Position numbers and translations under genes: made by a program
The notes under the pieces: generated by a model
Database searches by the model: none
Seen by the model: the letters and a program-made list of their open reading frames with translations, nothing else
What the model was told of the DNA's origin: nothing
DNA from: Verrucomicrobiota bacterium
GTDB taxonomy: Bacteria > Verrucomicrobiota > Verrucomicrobiia > Limisphaerales > J093
DNA: 64,000 bases
NCBI GenBank assembly: GCA_016871715.1
Contig: VHCO01000007.1
Coordinates: forward strand, 1 to 64,000
Direction: 5' to 3'
Shown here: one piece after another, positions 47,401-54,968 of the stretch
How positions within the stretch are numbered: position 1 is the first letter of the stretch
How the letters are laid out: each line of letters starts with the position of its first letter

Positions 47401-48276
47401 GCGCGCGTCGATGGCCGCACAGCCGGGACAGGTGCAGTAGCCTTCGTTGTCCATTTGCGCCACGTTAAAGTTGCGCACTTCAGGATGGCGGCGGATCTCG
47501 TCCAGGACCGCCTGCACGACCCGTTCGAGCACGTCCGGATGGGTCATGCACAATTGCGGGCCGCCACCGCCTTGATCGAGCCTCCGTTCCCCACCCACCA
47601 GCGCGTAGTACTCGGGATGCGCCTGTCCATATTGAGCTGGCGGCACCAGGTAGGCCACATTGTGGCTCACCAACCGGTACCCGGTCCGCCCGCCCAGCTT
47701 GGGATCGTCGCTCACCGTGTTAACCCGCAGGCGCGCGGCGTACTCCGGGTGCCGACTGTTCTCGCCATAGTAAGACCAGCGAAAGGCGAAGGTCGGCTTC
47801 ACTTCGTGGGTGCCCAGGGGGATGGCGCGTTGCGCCGCCTCGGCTGGGTAATGCGTATGGTCGTGCGTCAGAAACCGCACGCCGCACAACGCCTCGAAGA
47901 ACTCGTAAACCCCATAGAGCGTGCCCCGGGGGCGGCCCCCCTCGATCCACAGGGCTCGGGCCCCGACCTGTATGCGGAACCCTTCCTCGCCCCACGCTTC
48001 GGGATCGGCCGGTTGGTCTGGACGCCGCGCCGCCTCGGGCCCGATGAACACGGCCCCCCCACCGGTTGGCGCGGTCTCCGTCACGGGTATCCGCGCACCG
48101 GTCAGCCCTTCAAACAGGCGCTGGAACTCGCTGGCGGCGTACCGTTCGGACTCCGTCGACGAAGGATGGCTGACGACGGTCCAAGACATCATAGCCGCCG
48201 GCGTCAGCTCCGCCGATTCCGCACGTATGACCGCTCCCGCAGCGAGCCATGTCAGCATCCACCCGCTCATTCGCAT
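44452..48276 (-). CDS. Large secreted DUF4838 + DUF4874/DUF4832 fusion, glycosidase-like
   Basis: The 1274-residue protein starts MRMSGWMLTWLAAGAVIRAE (signal peptide) after a strong ribosome binding site (aggaggg). The N-terminal half is DUF4838 with a GH67/GH20-like N-domain: WIEGGRPRGTLYGVYEFFEA, GYCTCPGCAAIDAREE, VLIQLCSIECCDFHAIDDPA and FIWHYNTNFKGYLLPFPNLR. The second half begins NPLKGFVPYLRKDDTFPHSL (DUF4874, TIM-barrel-like) and ends with DUF4832 (PFYYDWPVELAALGSDGKLA). These domains are usually separate proteins. Catalytic residues cannot be fixed; hexosaminidase- or glucuronidase-like activity is a guess. It probably forms an operon with the ceramidase-like gene. Confidence 0.82.
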   Translation of the reverse strand: MRMSGWMLTWLAAGAVIRAESAELTPAAMMSWTVVSHPSSTESERYAASEFQRLFEGLTGARIPVTETAPTGGGAVFIGPEAARRPDQPADPEAWGEEGFRIQVGARALWIEGGRPRGTLYGVYEFFEALCGVRFLTHDHTHYPAEAAQRAIPLGTHEVKPTFAFRWSYYGENSRHPEYAARLRVNTVSDDPKLGGRTGYRLVSHNVAYLVPPAQYGQAHPEYYALVGGERRLDQGGGGPQLCMTHPDVLERVVQAVLDEIRRHPEVRNFNVAQMDNEGYCTCPGCAAIDAREESHAGATLALVNAVAERIEPLHPEVLISTYAYQYTRKPPKTLKPRRNVLIQLCSIECCDFHAIDDPACPLNRSFCQDLDRWQQLASHLFIWHYNTNFKGYLLPFPNLRSIGPSVACFAKNKGRGVFMQAAGNGFATELSDLRNYVMARCLWRPGRDSWQEAQEFCRLHYAEAAGPILAYLEYYHDLVSAAGVHPTCFPTEAALAIGPESARRIVAYFQDALALARSEAVRDRVAKASLCAYRAALSAASMRLVYRDGVCRPDLTGFGPDLVERYAALCTRFGVTMEDEHLPVAPFLEATRRLHAGLEAVRLENDFWRVILLPESNGKVVEMTYRPTGRNVVHARRSFTRFRHEEWVRQGEGPTSPNIVAFGAQADPNQAVLSLTTSDGARLERRILLTNDVVRFETTLTAGRPRAFEVLVHPEYDTATSTDDPAVLAIYVKSPEWVQANRGWAEALPTEPQLAAIQSAAAGGAFAYYNHQAKFGVAQRFDPLDFSALALFWNPSRQQINLELISKAVQLEPGQRARYAYEVRYLDIAPSPGPASARQVQAPVYAPSPPDNPLKGFVPYLRKDDTFPHSLEWDYTKLSEVMTGPADFDWAPFDAKLAAAASRGHQFFARFYLEWPGKTTGVPRYLIDGGLELRTWTNTNTQPFPPAVDHTPDYEDPRLRAALTNFIHALGRRYDGDPRLGFVGLGLLGTWGEWHNHPNDQWFASKTVQREVMDAYEAAFKQTKLVARYPAGPNDPRYADNARRAIGYHDDSFAWATVHTGKNHEQWFFETRLRSAGALDKWRIQPIGGEVRPEVWQCLFDEPSCAPAGQEFDRCVAVTHASWLCNEGVFRGRIQGAARERAIRAAQRMGYELHVARVEWALADRQLTVALTVTNTGVAPFYYDWPVELAALGSDGKLAATWPTDWKLTGVLPAEPATRWRMQTEVRALPPGAYRLLLRVPNPLPNGPPLRFANRSQDQHRPGWLTLGEWDQP

Positions 48277-48420
48277 CGTCGACCCTCCTGGCCTAGTTGG
48301 GTTTGCTTGAGCGCGCCCGTGTTGGGCCGCCCCTTTGGGGGACGGTTTGGGCCTTCGTCGTGCCCCTGTCAACCCGAGAATGCAAGCGCGCTGACGCGCG
48401 GCCAGGCGTGGCGTGGGCGG

Positions 48421-49278
48421 TTAGCGGAACTGCGGATGGGCCAGCAATCGGTCCCAGGTCTCCTCGGTCAGGCGGCGTTGGCGATAAATGGGCTCGCGCA
48501 GGGGTTCGGCGCTGGCCGAGCGCCGCGCCCGCTGCAGCCAGCGCCGGTCTAACGGGGCGGCGACTAGCTCCGCCGTGTTCGCGGCGATGGTGGTTTCTTC
48601 CTTGTCACCGGTGGCCTGGCCAGCCCCGACGTAGAAGCCGGCCAAGAGCAGCGTCACCCGCAGCAGCGTGCTGCGCGAATACGTGGGCAACACACAGGGC
48701 CGGCTCGGGTCAAGCGCTCGGAACAGCTCGGTGAATAGGGGCAAGGTCCACATCTCGGGGTTCCGCGCCGGAGAGAATGCGTCGAACATGATCGCGTGCG
48801 GCTTGGGCCAGTCGGCGGCCTGGGGTTGCCGCAACAGGGTTGGGAAATCGCCCAAGTGCACCTCCCAGGTTAGCCGTTGGCCCCCGCCGTCTCGGGTGGC
48901 GCGGCGGTGGGCAAGCAGCTCCCGCACCAACGACTCGAAGTCGCAGAAGTACTCGAGCTGTTGGGCCTGGGTCAGGCCAAACTCGAGCGCTGCGAGCGTG
49001 CGATCGAAGCTGACCACACGCAGCGCGCCGGGTTGGCGTGCCGCCGCCCGCAGGAACACCAAAACATTCGCCGCCGCACCCAACCCGACGTCCCAAACCA
49101 CGAACTCACCGGCGGTCGCGGCCGCCCGTTCAGCCAGCCGTAACTGGCGCACGTAGAGCGCCTCCGCCTCGGCCACCGGGCCAATGACCGGGTGAAACGT
49201 CTCCCCCACCTCGAGCGAGCGCACGCTCCAGGCGCCGTGAGCGAGTTGAACCAGCCGGTAGCCGCCCTCAGTCTGCAC
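48421..49278 (-). CDS. MnmD-like tRNA methyltransferase (MnmC methyltransferase-type domain)
   Basis: The 285-residue protein has a Rossmann SAM site VWDVGLGAAANVLVFL and the family marker MFDAFSPARNPEMWT, which defines the methyltransferase half of MnmC (5-methylaminomethyl-2-thiouridine formation in tRNA wobble position). The oxidase half of MnmC is absent, as in stand-alone MnmD. An extra C-terminal arginine-rich section follows. Start at a GTG (49278) in front of QTEGGYRLVQLAHG; no better start was found. Divergent from lrp with about 130 bp between starts. Confidence 0.78.
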   Translation of the reverse strand: MQTEGGYRLVQLAHGAWSVRSLEVGETFHPVIGPVAEAEALYVRQLRLAERAAATAGEFVVWDVGLGAAANVLVFLRAAARQPGALRVVSFDRTLAALEFGLTQAQQLEYFCDFESLVRELLAHRRATRDGGGQRLTWEVHLGDFPTLLRQPQAADWPKPHAIMFDAFSPARNPEMWTLPLFTELFRALDPSRPCVLPTYSRSTLLRVTLLLAGFYVGAGQATGDKEETTIAANTAELVAAPLDRRWLQRARRSASAEPLREPIYRQRRLTEETWDRLLAHPQFR

Positions 49279-49407
49279 CCCGCCAGTAAAGCCGTTGAAG
49301 GCCGGGTTGGGAACGGGGAAATGGAAACGGCCCCGGCGCAGCGGTGGCGCTCTGGGGATGGCGCTTTCTGACTTGGCGCGGTTCCGAGGCGCGGTTAAAG
49401 CTGGGGC

Positions 49408-49887
49408 ATGGATCCATTGCTCCGACTCCTGTGCGAAAACGCGGCTTACAAACCGGCGCAGTTAGCGGCCATGCTGCGCGTGCCGGAAAGCGAGGTCGAG
49501 GCCCGCATTGCGGCCTACGAAGCGGACCAGGTCATTCTGGGTTACCGGACCATTCTTAACGAAGAGAAGCTGGGCCTCGAGAGTGTGCGGGCGGTCATCG
49601 AGGTCAAGATCACCCCCGAGCGCGAAGGCGGCTTCGACCGGATTGCCGAGCGGGTGGCCAAGTATGCCGAAGTCCGGTCCTGCTATTTGATGTCGGGGGC
49701 CTACGATTTGTTGGTCGAGGTCGAGGGGCAGGGCCTGCGCGAGGTGGCGATGTTCGTTTCGGAGAAGCTGGCTACGATCCAAGGCGTGTTGTCCACGGCG
49801 ACGCATTTCATCCTCAAGCCCTACAAAGAGCAAGGGCTGCTCATGAAGCGCGAGCGGAACGAGGAACGCCTCGCCGTGACGCCCTGA
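49408..49887 (+). CDS. Lrp/AsnC-family transcriptional regulator
   Basis: The 159-residue protein has a short N-terminal winged HTH (NAAYKPAQLAAMLRVPESEV, then VILGYRTILNEEKLG) and a C-terminal RAM/AsnC ligand domain: VRAVIEVKITPEREGGFDRI, VRSCYLMSGAYDLLVEVEGQ. Such proteins sense amino acids as octamers and act on nearby or global genes. The C-terminal RNERLA tail is basic. Convergent with the S1 protease gene (7 bp apart). Confidence 0.88.
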   Translation: MDPLLRLLCENAAYKPAQLAAMLRVPESEVEARIAAYEADQVILGYRTILNEEKLGLESVRAVIEVKITPEREGGFDRIAERVAKYAEVRSCYLMSGAYDLLVEVEGQGLREVAMFVSEKLATIQGVLSTATHFILKPYKEQGLLMKRERNEERLAVTP

Positions 49888-49894
49888 CCGCGCC

Positions 49895-51040
49895 TCAGTC
49901 GTATGTCAACTCGAGCCGGTCACTCGCCCGCGTAACGGACCGAAGCCGAACCGGCTGACAGTGGCGCAGCCTGTAGAAACGGTGCGTGACCGGCACAGGC
50001 ACACTCATCGTGCGGCGGACGAGATCCACCTCGACCTCCGCCGCCTCGCGGTACTCGCCATCGACGGTCTCGGACGCTAGCAGCGTCGGTTGGCCGGCTT
50101 CCGGGTCGTGCGCGGCGATCACGCTCTGGATCCAAGCCCGGCGAGCCGAGACCCGCGTCGCGTACAGCCCGCCGGGTCGCGCGCTCGGCCCCCGCGGGAT
50201 AAGAGACCAGTCGCCGGTGCTGGTTTGCGCGTAGAACCCGCGCATGTCGGTCAACGACGCGCTGAAGGTTGGGCCGTCCAGGGTGCGCCGGAACGGCCCG
50301 TCCACGGCGTAAGCGATGCCGGCCAGCGCCCAGCCCTGGCCGACCCGCATAAATACCCCGCCCCCAGAATCGCCGGCCGCCAAGGTCGCCTCCTCGGGCC
50401 CGCCCGCAGCGTCAAAGGTTGCCTTCAACAGACTGCCCAGGCCCGCCCCGGCCTCGACCACACTCGCTACTTCGTTCTTGCCCCAACGCAAGCGCCCGCT
50501 GCCGCCGCCCCAGAGCCAGCCGCTGGTGCTGACCGTTGGACCATTGGTCTGCCAGACCGGATCGCCCCGCCCAAGGCCGCGGCCGAACAGGACACAGACG
50601 CTGCCCACCTCCTGTTGATCGGTGTAGAGCGGGGCGAATTCGGGAAAGGCACCGCAAACCTGCCAGATGGTCAGGTCGCTCTCTGGATCGGGAAAGACGG
50701 CCAACGTGGCGTACGTGCGGCCGCCGAGCGTGAAGGGGTCGCCGACGGCGCCGCCGACATGTTGAGCGGTGAGGAACAGACTCGGGGCGATCGGCGTGCC
50801 CGTGAACGACTGCCACTCCCCTTGATACTGCCAACCGCTACCCGCCAAATCCCCGCCCGGCGGGGCGGTGTGAAACTCCGGATCCGCCGTTGCCACGAAC
50901 ACCAACCCCCACAGCCGCGCCGTCGTCGCCGCCAAAAACCCCAACCCGAGGCACCAACCCGGACACCGGACCCCACGCCGCGGCCTGCTCCCCGGCCGGT
51001 GAGAGGTGGGAACACACTTGCGATTTCCGGATGCGCTCAC
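49895..51040 (-). CDS. Secreted trypsin-like serine protease (S1)
   Basis: The 381-residue protein shows the S1 triad: LFLTAQHVGGAVGD (His), SDLTIWQVCGAFPEF (Asp) and LAAGDSGGGVFMRV (Ser in GDSGG). A hydrophobic export segment lies near residues 30-50 (CLGLGFLAATTARLWGLVFV). The end has the RFYRLRH motif of verrucomicrobial secreted proteins. Start is a GTG at 51040, only 13 bp from the divergent plsY start, so the true start may be a little further in. Confidence 0.78.
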   Translation of the reverse strand: MSASGNRKCVPTSHRPGSRPRRGVRCPGWCLGLGFLAATTARLWGLVFVATADPEFHTAPPGGDLAGSGWQYQGEWQSFTGTPIAPSLFLTAQHVGGAVGDPFTLGGRTYATLAVFPDPESDLTIWQVCGAFPEFAPLYTDQQEVGSVCVLFGRGLGRGDPVWQTNGPTVSTSGWLWGGGSGRLRWGKNEVASVVEAGAGLGSLLKATFDAAGGPEEATLAAGDSGGGVFMRVGQGWALAGIAYAVDGPFRRTLDGPTFSASLTDMRGFYAQTSTGDWSLIPRGPSARPGGLYATRVSARRAWIQSVIAAHDPEAGQPTLLASETVDGEYREAAEVEVDLVRRTMSVPVPVTHRFYRLRHCQPVRLRSVTRASDRLELTYD

Positions 51041-51053
51041 CTAGATTCTCGGC

Positions 51054-51710
51054 GTGGCGATGCTTGCCTATCTGGCGATTGGCCTGGCGGCTTACCTCTT
51101 GGGCTCCGTGCCGACCGGCTACTTGGTGGCCCGCGCCCGCGGCGTCGACATCCGCCGCGTGGGCAGTGGGAACATCGGCGCCACCAACGTCTCGCGTGCC
51201 CTCGGTCGGCCGACCGGGATCTTCGTCTTGGTCGTGGACGCCGTCAAGGGAGCCCTGGCCTGTGGGCTGGCGCCGACGTGGGCCGGGTGGTGCGGCATCG
51301 GCGGCGGCGCCCTGGGACCGGAGCTGCCCCAAGTGGTGGCCGGTGTGTGCGCCATCGTGGGGCACAATTACCCTTGCTGGCTGGGCTGGAAAGGGGGCAA
51401 AGGCATCGCCACCAGCGCTGGGGTGTTGCTGGTCTTGATTCCCCTGTCGCTGGCGATTGCGCTGGGCGTGTGGCTGCTGGTGTTCAGCCTGAGCCGGTAC
51501 GTTTCGCTGGCCTCGGTGGCGGCCGCCGCGACCTTGCCGTTGGCGGTGTGGGTCGTGCGCCAAAACGGGCTGCTGGTTGTGGCCGGCACCGCCCTGAGTC
51601 TGCTGGCGATCCACGCGCACCGGGCTAACCTCCGGCGTTTGTGGGCTGGAACCGAACCCAAATACGGGCGGCCTCCCCCCAGCCTGCCGCCTCCGCCTCC
51701 ACCCGCATGA
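51054..51710 (+). CDS. plsY: Acyl-phosphate:glycerol-3-phosphate acyltransferase
   Basis: The 218-residue inner-membrane protein with the PlsY signatures GSGNIGATNVSR and GHNYPCWLGWKGGKGIATS, plus GSVPTGYLVARARGVDI at the N-terminus. PlsY makes lysophosphatidic acid from acyl-phosphate and glycerol-3-phosphate. The start is a GTG (51054) or the ATG two codons on. It overlaps gpsA by 4 bp (ATGA), which joins acyl acceptor supply and use in one unit. The C-terminal Pro-rich tail (PPPSLPPPPPPA) is unusual. Confidence 0.96.
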   Translation: MAMLAYLAIGLAAYLLGSVPTGYLVARARGVDIRRVGSGNIGATNVSRALGRPTGIFVLVVDAVKGALACGLAPTWAGWCGIGGGALGPELPQVVAGVCAIVGHNYPCWLGWKGGKGIATSAGVLLVLIPLSLAIALGVWLLVFSLSRYVSLASVAAAATLPLAVWVVRQNGLLVVAGTALSLLAIHAHRANLRRLWAGTEPKYGRPPPSLPPPPPPA

Positions 51711-52687
51711 AGGTTGCCTTCCTCGGGGCCGGCGCTTGGGGCACCGCCTTGGCGCGTCACCTGCACGCCGGTGGGCACGAGCTCACCCTTTGGGACCACG
51801 ACACAGCCAATCTCGGGGTCATGGCGGCGAGCGGAATGAACCGGAAATACTTGCCGGGAATCGAGCTGCCGGGCCCGTGGCGGTTCGAGCCGGACCTCGG
51901 GCAAGCCTGGCGCGGAAGCGAGGTGGTGGTGCTGGCGGTACCGTCAAAGGCTTTCCGCGCCATCAGCCAGGTGCTTAAGGACTTCACGGGCTTCCTGATC
52001 AGTGTGACCAAAGGCATCGAATTCGACACCGGCCTGACGATGAGCGGCGTCCTCGAGGCCTCCTGCCCCCGCGCCCGCGTCGCCGCCTTGTCCGGACCCA
52101 CGCTGGCCCTCGAGGTGGCGCGGGGCACGCCCACGGCGGCGGTGGCCGCCAGCCGCGATCCCGAGGCGGCGCGCCTGGTGCAGGAGCTGTTTCATCGGCC
52201 GGCCTTTCGCGTTTACACGAGTTCGGACATTCTGGGCGTCGAGTTGGGCGGGGCGCTCAAGAACGTGATCGCGATTGCGGCGGGGGTCTGTGACGGCCTG
52301 GGATTCGGGGACAACTCGAAAGCGGCGCTGGTAACGCGGGCGATCGCGGAAATCCGCCGCCTGGGCGCCGCGTGTGGCGCCCAGCCAGAGACCTTCGCCG
52401 GCCTCAGCGGGTTGGGCGATCTGGTGGTCACCTGTTTCTCGCCCCTGAGCCGGAACCGCACCCTGGGAGAGCGCCTCGGGCGCGGCGAGGCCCTGGCGCG
52501 CATCCTCGCCGACTCGGTGACGGTGGCGGAAGGGTACCCCACCTGTCGGGCGGCCTGGCAACTGGCCGGCCAACACCGCGTCGCCACCCCCATCATCGCC
52601 GAGGTCCATGCCATGCTCTACGGGAGCAAAGACGTGAAGGCAGCCCTGCGCGACCTAACCACCCGCGACACCAAGCCGGAAGACTGA
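51707..52687 (+). CDS. gpsA: NAD(P)-dependent glycerol-3-phosphate dehydrogenase
   Basis: The 326-residue enzyme starts MKVAFLGAGAWGTALARHL with the nucleotide-binding loop. Further markers are LISVTKGIEF, ALSGPTLALEVARGTPTAAV, VELGGALKNVIAIAAGVCDG, FGDNSKAALVTR and GLGDLVVTCFSPLSRNR. GpsA reduces dihydroxyacetone phosphate to glycerol-3-phosphate, the substrate of PlsY. Start taken at the ATG overlapping the plsY stop; sequence upstream in this frame is a plsY shadow. Confidence 0.97.
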   Translation: MKVAFLGAGAWGTALARHLHAGGHELTLWDHDTANLGVMAASGMNRKYLPGIELPGPWRFEPDLGQAWRGSEVVVLAVPSKAFRAISQVLKDFTGFLISVTKGIEFDTGLTMSGVLEASCPRARVAALSGPTLALEVARGTPTAAVAASRDPEAARLVQELFHRPAFRVYTSSDILGVELGGALKNVIAIAAGVCDGLGFGDNSKAALVTRAIAEIRRLGAACGAQPETFAGLSGLGDLVVTCFSPLSRNRTLGERLGRGEALARILADSVTVAEGYPTCRAAWQLAGQHRVATPIIAEVHAMLYGSKDVKAALRDLTTRDTKPED

Positions 52688-52712
52688 GTCTCCGGCGGGC
52701 GCCCCGGATGCC

Positions 52713-53318
52713 TCAGGCCTGGGTCGCGCGCAGCAGCCGGAGCAGGTCCTCGTAGGTGTCCACCGCCGCAAACTGAGGGTACTCCCGGCGAACGTTAGCA
52801 GGGGCACGAAACAGCAAACCCACATCCGCCGCCCCCAGCATGGCGGTGTCGTTGTAGGAATCACCCGCCGCAATGACCTGGTAATTCAGACTGCGCAGGG
52901 CCTCGACGGCCTTCTGTTTCTGGTCCGGGAGACGCAGGCGATAGCCGACGATGCGGTCGTTGTCGACCACCAACCGGTGACATAGGAGCGTGGGCCAGTC
53001 GAGCTGCCGCAACAGCGGGGTGGCGAACTGCTCGAAGGTGTCCGAGAGGATGATGACCTGGGTTTGACTGCGGAGTGCCTGGAGAAACTCACGAGCGCCC
53101 GCCAGCGGTTCAAGCGTGGCGATCACCCCCTGAATGTCCGATAAACGCAGGTCGTGCTCGGCCAAAATCTGCAGGCGCCCGCGCATCAAGACATCGTAGT
53201 CGGGCACATCCCGCGTCGTGAGGCGCAACCGTTCGAGGCCGGTCTTCTCCGCCACGGCAATCCAGATCTCCGGCGTCAACACGCCTTCCATGTCCAGCGT
53301 CACGATCGATTGCTTCAC
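52713..53318 (-). CDS. thrH: ThrH-type bifunctional phosphoserine phosphatase/homoserine phosphotransferase
   Basis: The 201-residue HAD protein begins SIVTLDMEGVLTPEIWIAVA, which has the DxEG nucleophile motif of the ThrH subgroup, and continues with SDTFEQFATPLLRQLDWP and the closing motif AAGDSYNDTAMLGAADVG. ThrH can dephosphorylate phosphoserine and transfer phosphate to homoserine. It is convergent with gpsA and lies just downstream of pyrE on the same strand (54 bp). Confidence 0.9.
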   Translation of the reverse strand: MKQSIVTLDMEGVLTPEIWIAVAEKTGLERLRLTTRDVPDYDVLMRGRLQILAEHDLRLSDIQGVIATLEPLAGAREFLQALRSQTQVIILSDTFEQFATPLLRQLDWPTLLCHRLVVDNDRIVGYRLRLPDQKQKAVEALRSLNYQVIAAGDSYNDTAMLGAADVGLLFRAPANVRREYPQFAAVDTYEDLLRLLRATQA

Positions 53319-53372
53319 AGGCGCGCATCGTTCCAGGATCGCTCCCGAGTGTCGAGCCCGGTCAGGCTTGGG

Positions 53373-53939
53373 TCACTTGCTGCCTGGCTTCACGGCGGGG
53401 AGCGCCGCCAGATCCGGGGGAAGCTGGTCCGGCAGGAAGGCCTCCACGCGCAGCGCCACCAGACTCACCAGCGGCACCCCAAAGCCGACCCTGCCGTTGG
53501 ACCGATCCACCACCACCGCCACCCCCAACACCTCGCCCCCACCCGCCCGCACCAGGTCCATCGTCTCTTGCACGCGCCCCCCTTGCGTCACCACGTCCTC
53601 GACCACCAAACACTTCTCGCCCGAGGCAATCTTGAACCCGCGCCGCAGGCAAAGTCGGCCCTCCTCTTTCTCGGCGAAGATGAACCGCAACCCGAGTTGG
53701 CGAGCCACCTCTTGGCCAATCACCAGCCCGCCCATCGCCGGCGAAACCACCGTTTGCGCCCCCAGGGGCCGCACCTGGTCGGTCAGGGCCCGGCCGAACC
53801 GTTCGACCACCGGCATGTGTTGCAGGGCGAGGGCGCACTGGAAGTACTGCCGGCTATGGAGGCCGCTCCGCAGCACGAAATGGCCCTCGAGCAACGCGCC
53901 GGAATCCCGGAATACTTGGAGCGCTTCAGCACTTGTCAT
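53373..53939 (-). CDS. pyrE: Orotate phosphoribosyltransferase
   Basis: The 188-residue enzyme starts MTSAEALQVFRDSGALLEGH, then HFVLRSGLHSRQYFQC and the PRPP motif CLVVEDVVTQGGRVQETMD (normally TTGGS; here TQGGR, an odd change in the loop). Other active-site pieces, VVSPAMGGLVIGQEVARQLG and FIFAEKEEG, are present. It transfers ribose-phosphate to orotate in pyrimidine synthesis. The frame is open for another 72 codons upstream but that part shows no homology and lies over the promoter region. Confidence 0.93.
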   Translation of the reverse strand: MTSAEALQVFRDSGALLEGHFVLRSGLHSRQYFQCALALQHMPVVERFGRALTDQVRPLGAQTVVSPAMGGLVIGQEVARQLGLRFIFAEKEEGRLCLRRGFKIASGEKCLVVEDVVTQGGRVQETMDLVRAGGGEVLGVAVVVDRSNGRVGFGVPLVSLVALRVEAFLPDQLPPDLAALPAVKPGSK

Positions 53940-54162
53940 GGGCGGATGAAAACCCAAGCTTCGCCGCACCACAACCTCGAAAGGCGCGCCGCCGTCGGCG
54001 CCATGGGTTTCCAGCTCGCCAACCCACGAGCTGTTGCCGTCGCGTTTCGGCTCTGGCAAAGCACGGAACGGGGCGGTATGGCGGAGGCGTATTCTCGCCC
54101 GAAAGGCTTGGTAATCTGGGGTCTGTTCGAGTTGGTGGGCTTCAAAAAAGTCCAAAAATCTA

Positions 54163-54191
54163 TTGACTGGCCGCAGAGCCGTGTGCTAAGG
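54163..54191 (+). promoter_or_regulatory. Putative sigma-70 promoter for the Ala-rich secreted protein
   Basis: TTGACT (54163-54168), 17 bp spacing, then a weak -10 CTAAGG inside TGTGCTAAGG. It sits 45 bp before the start codon at 54237 in a locally AT-rich patch (ttcaaaaaagtccaaaaatc). The next gene in this direction is the Ala-rich protein, so this is the natural candidate. Confidence 0.45.
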
Positions 54192-54236
54192 GATTGACCA
54201 GTCGAAAGTCGTAAGGAACGTTTGGAAGCGAAAACT

Positions 54237-54857
54237 ATGAAACAGATGAGTCTGAAGTGGGCCTGTGGAGTCTTCGTCGCTGCGGCAGCCGTAGCCATTG
54301 CCCCTGCCTACGGAAGCGTCGAATCGCAGAAGGTCGTCGTGGCTAAAGCCATCCAGAAGGTGCCGGTGACCGAACTGGCGGCTAAAGCGGCGAACTTGGT
54401 GGCCAAAGCCAAGGCCGCCGACCGCAAAGACGTAGCCATCGCCAGCGTCCAAGTCATTTTGCAGCAGCAACCCATGGTCGCTGCGCCGCTCGTCGGCGCC
54501 ATCTCGGCAGTCGCGCCGAACCTCGCGGCGGCCGTCGCGGCTGCTGCGGCCGAAATCAACCCTGCTCAAGCGGTCGAGATCGCGCGCGCGGCCGCCTCTG
54601 CCGCCCCAGACGAGGGGACAGCGATCGTCGCGGCGGTGTCGAAGGCGGCGCCTGAACTAGCCGTCCGCATCGCCCAAGTGCAGCCCGTGCCGACCGTCGC
54701 GCGCAGTTCGCGTGCCGCCGTCGCAGCCCTAGGCGGGCCGACCCTTAATCCGGGGACCACGCCCATTAACCCCGGTGCGCCGGGCTTCGATACGCGCGGT
54801 ACGCCGAACAACGTCTCCGGACGCGATACCTTCGGTGCCGACTACGCGCGGCCATAG
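54237..54857 (+). CDS. Secreted Ala/Val-rich protein of unknown function
   Basis: The 206-residue protein has a clear signal peptide (LKWACGVFVAAAAVAIAPAY), then about 125 residues of Ala-rich amphipathic helix (KVPVTELAAKAANLVAKAKA, ILQQQPMVAAPLVGAISAVA) and a Gly/Pro/Asn-rich, probably disordered tail (GGPTLNPGTTPINPGAPG, then GTPNNVSGRDTFGADYAR). The start MKQMSLKW is taken for the signal. No family was recognised. The gene has its own candidate promoter and a strong terminator, so it is probably well expressed on its own. Confidence 0.75.
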   Translation: MKQMSLKWACGVFVAAAAVAIAPAYGSVESQKVVVAKAIQKVPVTELAAKAANLVAKAKAADRKDVAIASVQVILQQQPMVAAPLVGAISAVAPNLAAAVAAAAAEINPAQAVEIARAAASAAPDEGTAIVAAVSKAAPELAVRIAQVQPVPTVARSSRAAVAALGGPTLNPGTTPINPGAPGFDTRGTPNNVSGRDTFGADYARP

Positions 54858-54895
54858 TCCGAGTTCGCGCCTCCAGCTCGCAAGATTCTCTGTGC

Positions 54896-54940
54896 CGAAC
54901 GCCTGCCCGAACGGGCAGGCGTTCGTGCTTTTGCTTGCTA
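54896..54940 (+). terminator. Rho-independent terminator after the Ala-rich gene
   Basis: A perfect 14-bp stem CGAACGCCTGCCCG / CGGGCAGGCGTTCG (54896-54909 and 54912-54925) with an AA loop is followed by TGCTTTTGCTTGCT. It is about 40 bp past the stop at 54857 and 30 bp before the ymdB start. Confidence 0.9.
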
Positions 54941-54968
54941 GTGGATCGCGAGCCCCTAGCCTCAGGCC

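Noticed and set aside
53940-54155. N-terminal extension of PyrE (MDFFEAHQLEQTPDYQAFRA)
   Set aside because: The extension has no homology in the family and MTSAEALQVFRDSGALLEGH is the normal PyrE start.
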